Assembly: GCF_014199935.1 (NCBI RefSeq)
Contig: NZ_JACHOP010000012.1
Location: 62,001 to 126,000 of the forward strand
Length of the DNA: 64,000 nt
Direction of reading: 5' to 3'
Source: Methylorubrum rhodinum
GTDB lineage: Bacteria; Pseudomonadota; Alphaproteobacteria; Rhizobiales; Beijerinckiaceae
Below, one piece after another: positions 61,598-64,000 of this stretch. The translations under genes and the position numbers were made by a program. Each line of letters begins with the position of its first letter. Positions within the stretch are counted from its first letter, which is position 1. The notes beneath the pieces are model-generated. The model did no database searches. It saw only the letters and a list, made by a program, of their open reading frames with translations, and was not told where the DNA came from.

Positions 61598-64000
61598 TCA
61601 GGCGGCGGGAAAAATCATCTCGACGAGGGTGCCCTCGTCCTTGCGGCTGCCGATGCGGAAACGGCCGCGATTGGCCTCGACCAGGGCCTTGGTGAGCGTC
61701 AGGCCGAAGCCGCCGCCCTCGGTCGCGGCGTCCCCTCCCTCGCGGAACGGTTCGAGGGCGCTCGTCACCGCCTCCGGCGACATGCCGGGGCCGGTGTCGC
61801 GCACCCGCAAGGCCACCTCGCCGCGGTCGGCGAGGGTGGTCGAGACGATAACCTGCCCGCCCGCTTCCGTGACCCGGATGGCGTTGCCGATCACAGTGAG
61901 CGCCGCCTGTCGGATCGAGCGCTCGTCGGCGAGGAAGGCCGGAAGGTCCGGTCCGAGGCTGGTGCGGACCACGATGCGGTCGCGCGCCGCCTGGGCCTGA
62001 ATCGCGCCGATGCAGCCGGAGACGAGGTCGTTGAGCCCGACCCGGGTGAAGGTGAGCTGGCGCCCGGCCTGGATCGCGGCCAGATCGCGCAGATCGTCGA
62101 GGATGGCGGCGATGCGGCCGCCGGAGAGGCGCACCTCGCGCAGGTAGGCCTCCAGCCGCTCGGCATCGGCCCGGTCGAACCGGTCCGAGAGCATCATGTC
62201 GGTGAGCGAGAGGATCGCGGTCAGCGACGGGCGGATCTCGCGGCCGACGCGGGCGAGCGCGCGGGCCTTCCAGGCGCCCGCCGCGTCCTCGTCCGCCGCC
62301 GCGACCGGCGGCGGGGCGGCGGGGATCGTGGCCGGCGGCAGGGTGGGGGCCGCCTCATCCTCGCGGATCTCCCGCAAGGAGGCGCAGTAGCCGGGCGCAT
62401 CCTCGCCGAACAGGCGGGCGATGCGCAGGCGCAGCGCCACGGCGCCCGAGCGGGGCGTGACGCCGAGGAGCTCGCTCGCGCCGGAGCGGCGGGAATCGGT
62501 GACGGCGGCCTCCAGAGCCGGCAGGCTCTCGGGGGCGAACAGGTCGGCGAAGCGCCCGCCGACGATCTCCTTCGGGTGAGCGTGGACGAGTTCGGCCGCG
62601 CTCGGATTGAGGCCGACGACGCGTCCTTCCGCGTCGAGGGTGACGACCGCCTCCTCCAGGCTGTCGAGCACCTGTTCCGCCCGCAGCCGCGCGTCGTTGG
62701 GCGGCACCGGAGGCGAGGCGGGCTCGGCCTCCACGGCGCGGGCGAGGCAGAGTTCGGCCGGCGCCCCGTCCCAGTCGAGTCGGGCATGGTCGACCGCCAG
62801 CACCACGGTGTCGCCGTCGGCCTTGCCGAACGGAACGGGCGCGTGCCCGCCCCGCTCCCCCGGCGCGAGGCCGCGGAACAGGTGGCGCAGGCCCGCCGCG
62901 CTCAACGACGCCTGATCCGGGTAGCCGGCGAGGGTCAGGAAGGCGCGGCTGGCAAACAGCACCGCGTCGTCGCGATAGACCAGCACGCCAGCGGGCAGGC
63001 GCTCCAGCAGCTCGGCGAGCGCCGCGCGGGTCCGGACTTCCTCGGCGGCGCGGGCCGGCGCGGTCGGGAACGGGGTCACCGAGCCACCGGTCGGGCCTTC
63101 GATCCGCTCGGGATCGGGCGCGTCGCCGGTCCCGGCCGCGTCGTCGGGGGCGAAGCGCAGGCCGAGCAGGCGCGCGACCTCGCGGAAGGCGGCGTGCTCG
63201 TTGACCGAGAGCGAGGATGCCTCCGGCGGGGCGCGGACCAGATCGAGATCGGGCGGCGCCGTCTCGTCCTCGGGGCGCGGATGGCGGGCCTTCAGGAGCG
63301 CGAACCCGCCGAGGCCTATCCCCGCCTGTCCCGGCCTTCCCATCGGCGCGCCGGACACCTCGATCTCGTGCTCGAAGGCGCGGCCCCGCACGAGGAGCGG
63401 CAGGGCGCGGAACGTGTCCTTCCGCGGGCGCAGCAGGGCCTCGAGCGCGGCGCCCTCGACGATTCCGTCGGCGGCGAGGTCGGCCCAGGCCCGGCCCGCG
63501 ATCACCGCGGCGAGATCGGGATGGGTCGCCGAGACGTGGGTGAGGACACCCTCCCCGTCGCTGCGCCAGACGAAGCGGGCGGGCCGTCCGGCCGGCTCGG
63601 GGGGCGAGACCGGCTCGGCCGAGACCCGCGCGGCGTCCGGGCCGGGCGCCGCACCATCGCTCCGAACCGGCACCGGCGCGCCGCTCGTGGCGCCATCTTC
63701 GGCGGCCGCAGCCTCGGATGCGTCCGGCGCGGCGGGATCGGAGACCGGTTCGGTCGGTCGCAGCAGCGGCAGCGGTCCCAGCGGGGCGAGCAGCAACGCC
63801 GCGCGTTCCGCGTCGAGCGCGGCGCGGGCGACGAGGACGACGGTCGGCGGGGCTACCCCGCGAGGATCGAGGCGCAGGCGCACCATGCGCGGGCGCGCCC
63901 CGACCATGCCGATCCGGCGGATCTGCTCGGACAGGCGCAGAGCCGGCATCACGGTGCCGTCCGCGCCCGCGATGCCGACACCGTAGGAAGCGGCCGATCC
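61598..64000 (-). CDS. PAS-containing sensor kinase, PdhS-like, lacking the phosphoacceptor His (5' end outside window)
   Basis: The frame is open to the window edge; ~800 residues are visible. Ala/Pro-rich N-terminal part, PAS-like segments ([59 protein letters not shown]), then a dimerisation region and an HATPase domain with N-box ([14 protein letters not shown]), G1 (RVRDTGPGM) and G2 ([20 protein letters not shown]). The [17 protein letters not shown] ending resembles PdhS-type cell-cycle kinases of Hyphomicrobiales. In the H-box, where HEIRTPL is expected, the sequence is REIRPSL (codon CGC at 62240-62242), so the phosphorylated His is Arg. No membrane segment is visible in this part. 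Confidence 0.82.
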   Translation of the reverse strand, partial: GSAASYGVGIAGADGTVMPALRLSEQIRRIGMVGARPRMVRLRLDPRGVAPPTVVLVARAALDAERAALLLAPLGPLPLLRPTEPVSDPAAPDASEAAAAEDGATSGAPVPVRSDGAAPGPDAARVSAEPVSPPEPAGRPARFVWRSDGEGVLTHVSATHPDLAAVIAGRAWADLAADGIVEGAALEALLRPRKDTFRALPLLVRGRAFEHEIEVSGAPMGRPGQAGIGLGGFALLKARHPRPEDETAPPDLDLVRAPPEASSLSVNEHAAFREVARLLGLRFAPDDAAGTGDAPDPERIEGPTGGSVTPFPTAPARAAEEVRTRAALAELLERLPAGVLVYRDDAVLFASRAFLTLAGYPDQASLSAAGLRHLFRGLAPGERGGHAPVPFGKADGDTVVLAVDHARLDWDGAPAELCLARAVEAEPASPPVPPNDARLRAEQVLDSLEEAVVTLDAEGRVVGLNPSAAELVHAHPKEIVGGRFADLFAPESLPALEAAVTDSRRSGASELLGVTPRSGAVALRLRIARLFGEDAPGYCASLREIREDEAAPTLPPATIPAAPPPVAAADEDAAGAWKARALARVGREIRPSLTAILSLTDMMLSDRFDRADAERLEAYLREVRLSGGRIAAILDDLRDLAAIQAGRQLTFTRVGLNDLVSGCIGAIQAQAARDRIVVRTSLGPDLPAFLADERSIRQAALTVIGNAIRVTEAGGQVIVSTTLADRGEVALRVRDTGPGMSPEAVTSALEPFREGGDAATEGGGFGLTLTKALVEANRGRFRIGSRKDEGTLVEMIFPAA

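Overview
The window comes from a GC-rich alphaproteobacterium of the order Hyphomicrobiales, most likely Methylobacteriaceae (Methylobacterium/Methylorubrum type). The basis is very high GC with strong third-position bias, a long cobalamin-dependent ribonucleotide reductase, the block bamE - ubiquinol-cytochrome-c chaperone - DUF177 - plsX - fabH - ihfA - merR, and many GC-rich palindromic intergenic repeats. It reads as ordinary chromosome with one foreign-looking patch. No rRNA, tRNA, CRISPR array, transposase or integrase was seen.

Layout. 1-3.9 kb: 3' part of nrdJ. Its last ~70 codons look imported: they are AT-richer, are followed by ~0.7 kb of AT-rich DNA holding a broken ImmA/IrrE-type peptidase gene, and then by the remnant of the displaced native nrdJ end. 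4.1-10.5 kb: a cobalamin riboswitch and a B12 uptake operon (btuB-btuF-btuC-btuD) ending in an uncharacterised gene and a decayed P-loop kinase gene. 10.9-17.5 kb: acetyltransferase, a PLP ornithine/lysine decarboxylase with a long leader, periplasmic glucan biosynthesis protein, second acetyltransferase, Old Yellow Enzyme, HAD phosphatase. 17.5-22.8 kb: outer-membrane assembly, lipid synthesis and IHF block. 24.2-29.3 kb: the PrkA-YeaH-SpoVR stress module. Facing it at 29.3-31.4 kb is a two-gene JetA/JetB (Wadjet kleisin and KITE) pair without its SMC and nuclease partners.

31.5-39.7 kb is mixed: HAD phosphatase, secreted Gly/Tyr-rich protein, CoA-ester lyase, tautomerase, LysR regulator, MFS transporter, small hypotheticals, a FitAB-type toxin-antitoxin pair and a hexapeptide acetyltransferase. 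39.8-42.1 kb: NADP-malic enzyme fused to a phosphotransacetylase-like domain. 42.2-47.8 kb: a tightly coupled four-gene glycosyltransferase operon, one gene of which carries an in-frame palindromic repeat. 48.0-56.8 kb: M20 peptidase, a three-subunit molybdenum aldehyde oxidoreductase (paoABC type), purH and a GT1 glycosyltransferase. 57.1-64.0 kb: acetate uptake and activation genes (acs, yjcH, actP) and a PdhS-like sensor kinase whose phosphoacceptor histidine is replaced by arginine.

Functional links: B12 uptake sits beside a B12-dependent enzyme; acs-yjcH-actP forms an acetate assimilation unit with malic enzyme elsewhere in the window; the PrkA/YeaH/SpoVR trio is a conserved stress module. 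The items most worth a second look are the nrdJ 3'-end replacement, the in-frame repeat in the glycosyltransferase, the orphan JetAB pair and the His-less kinase.
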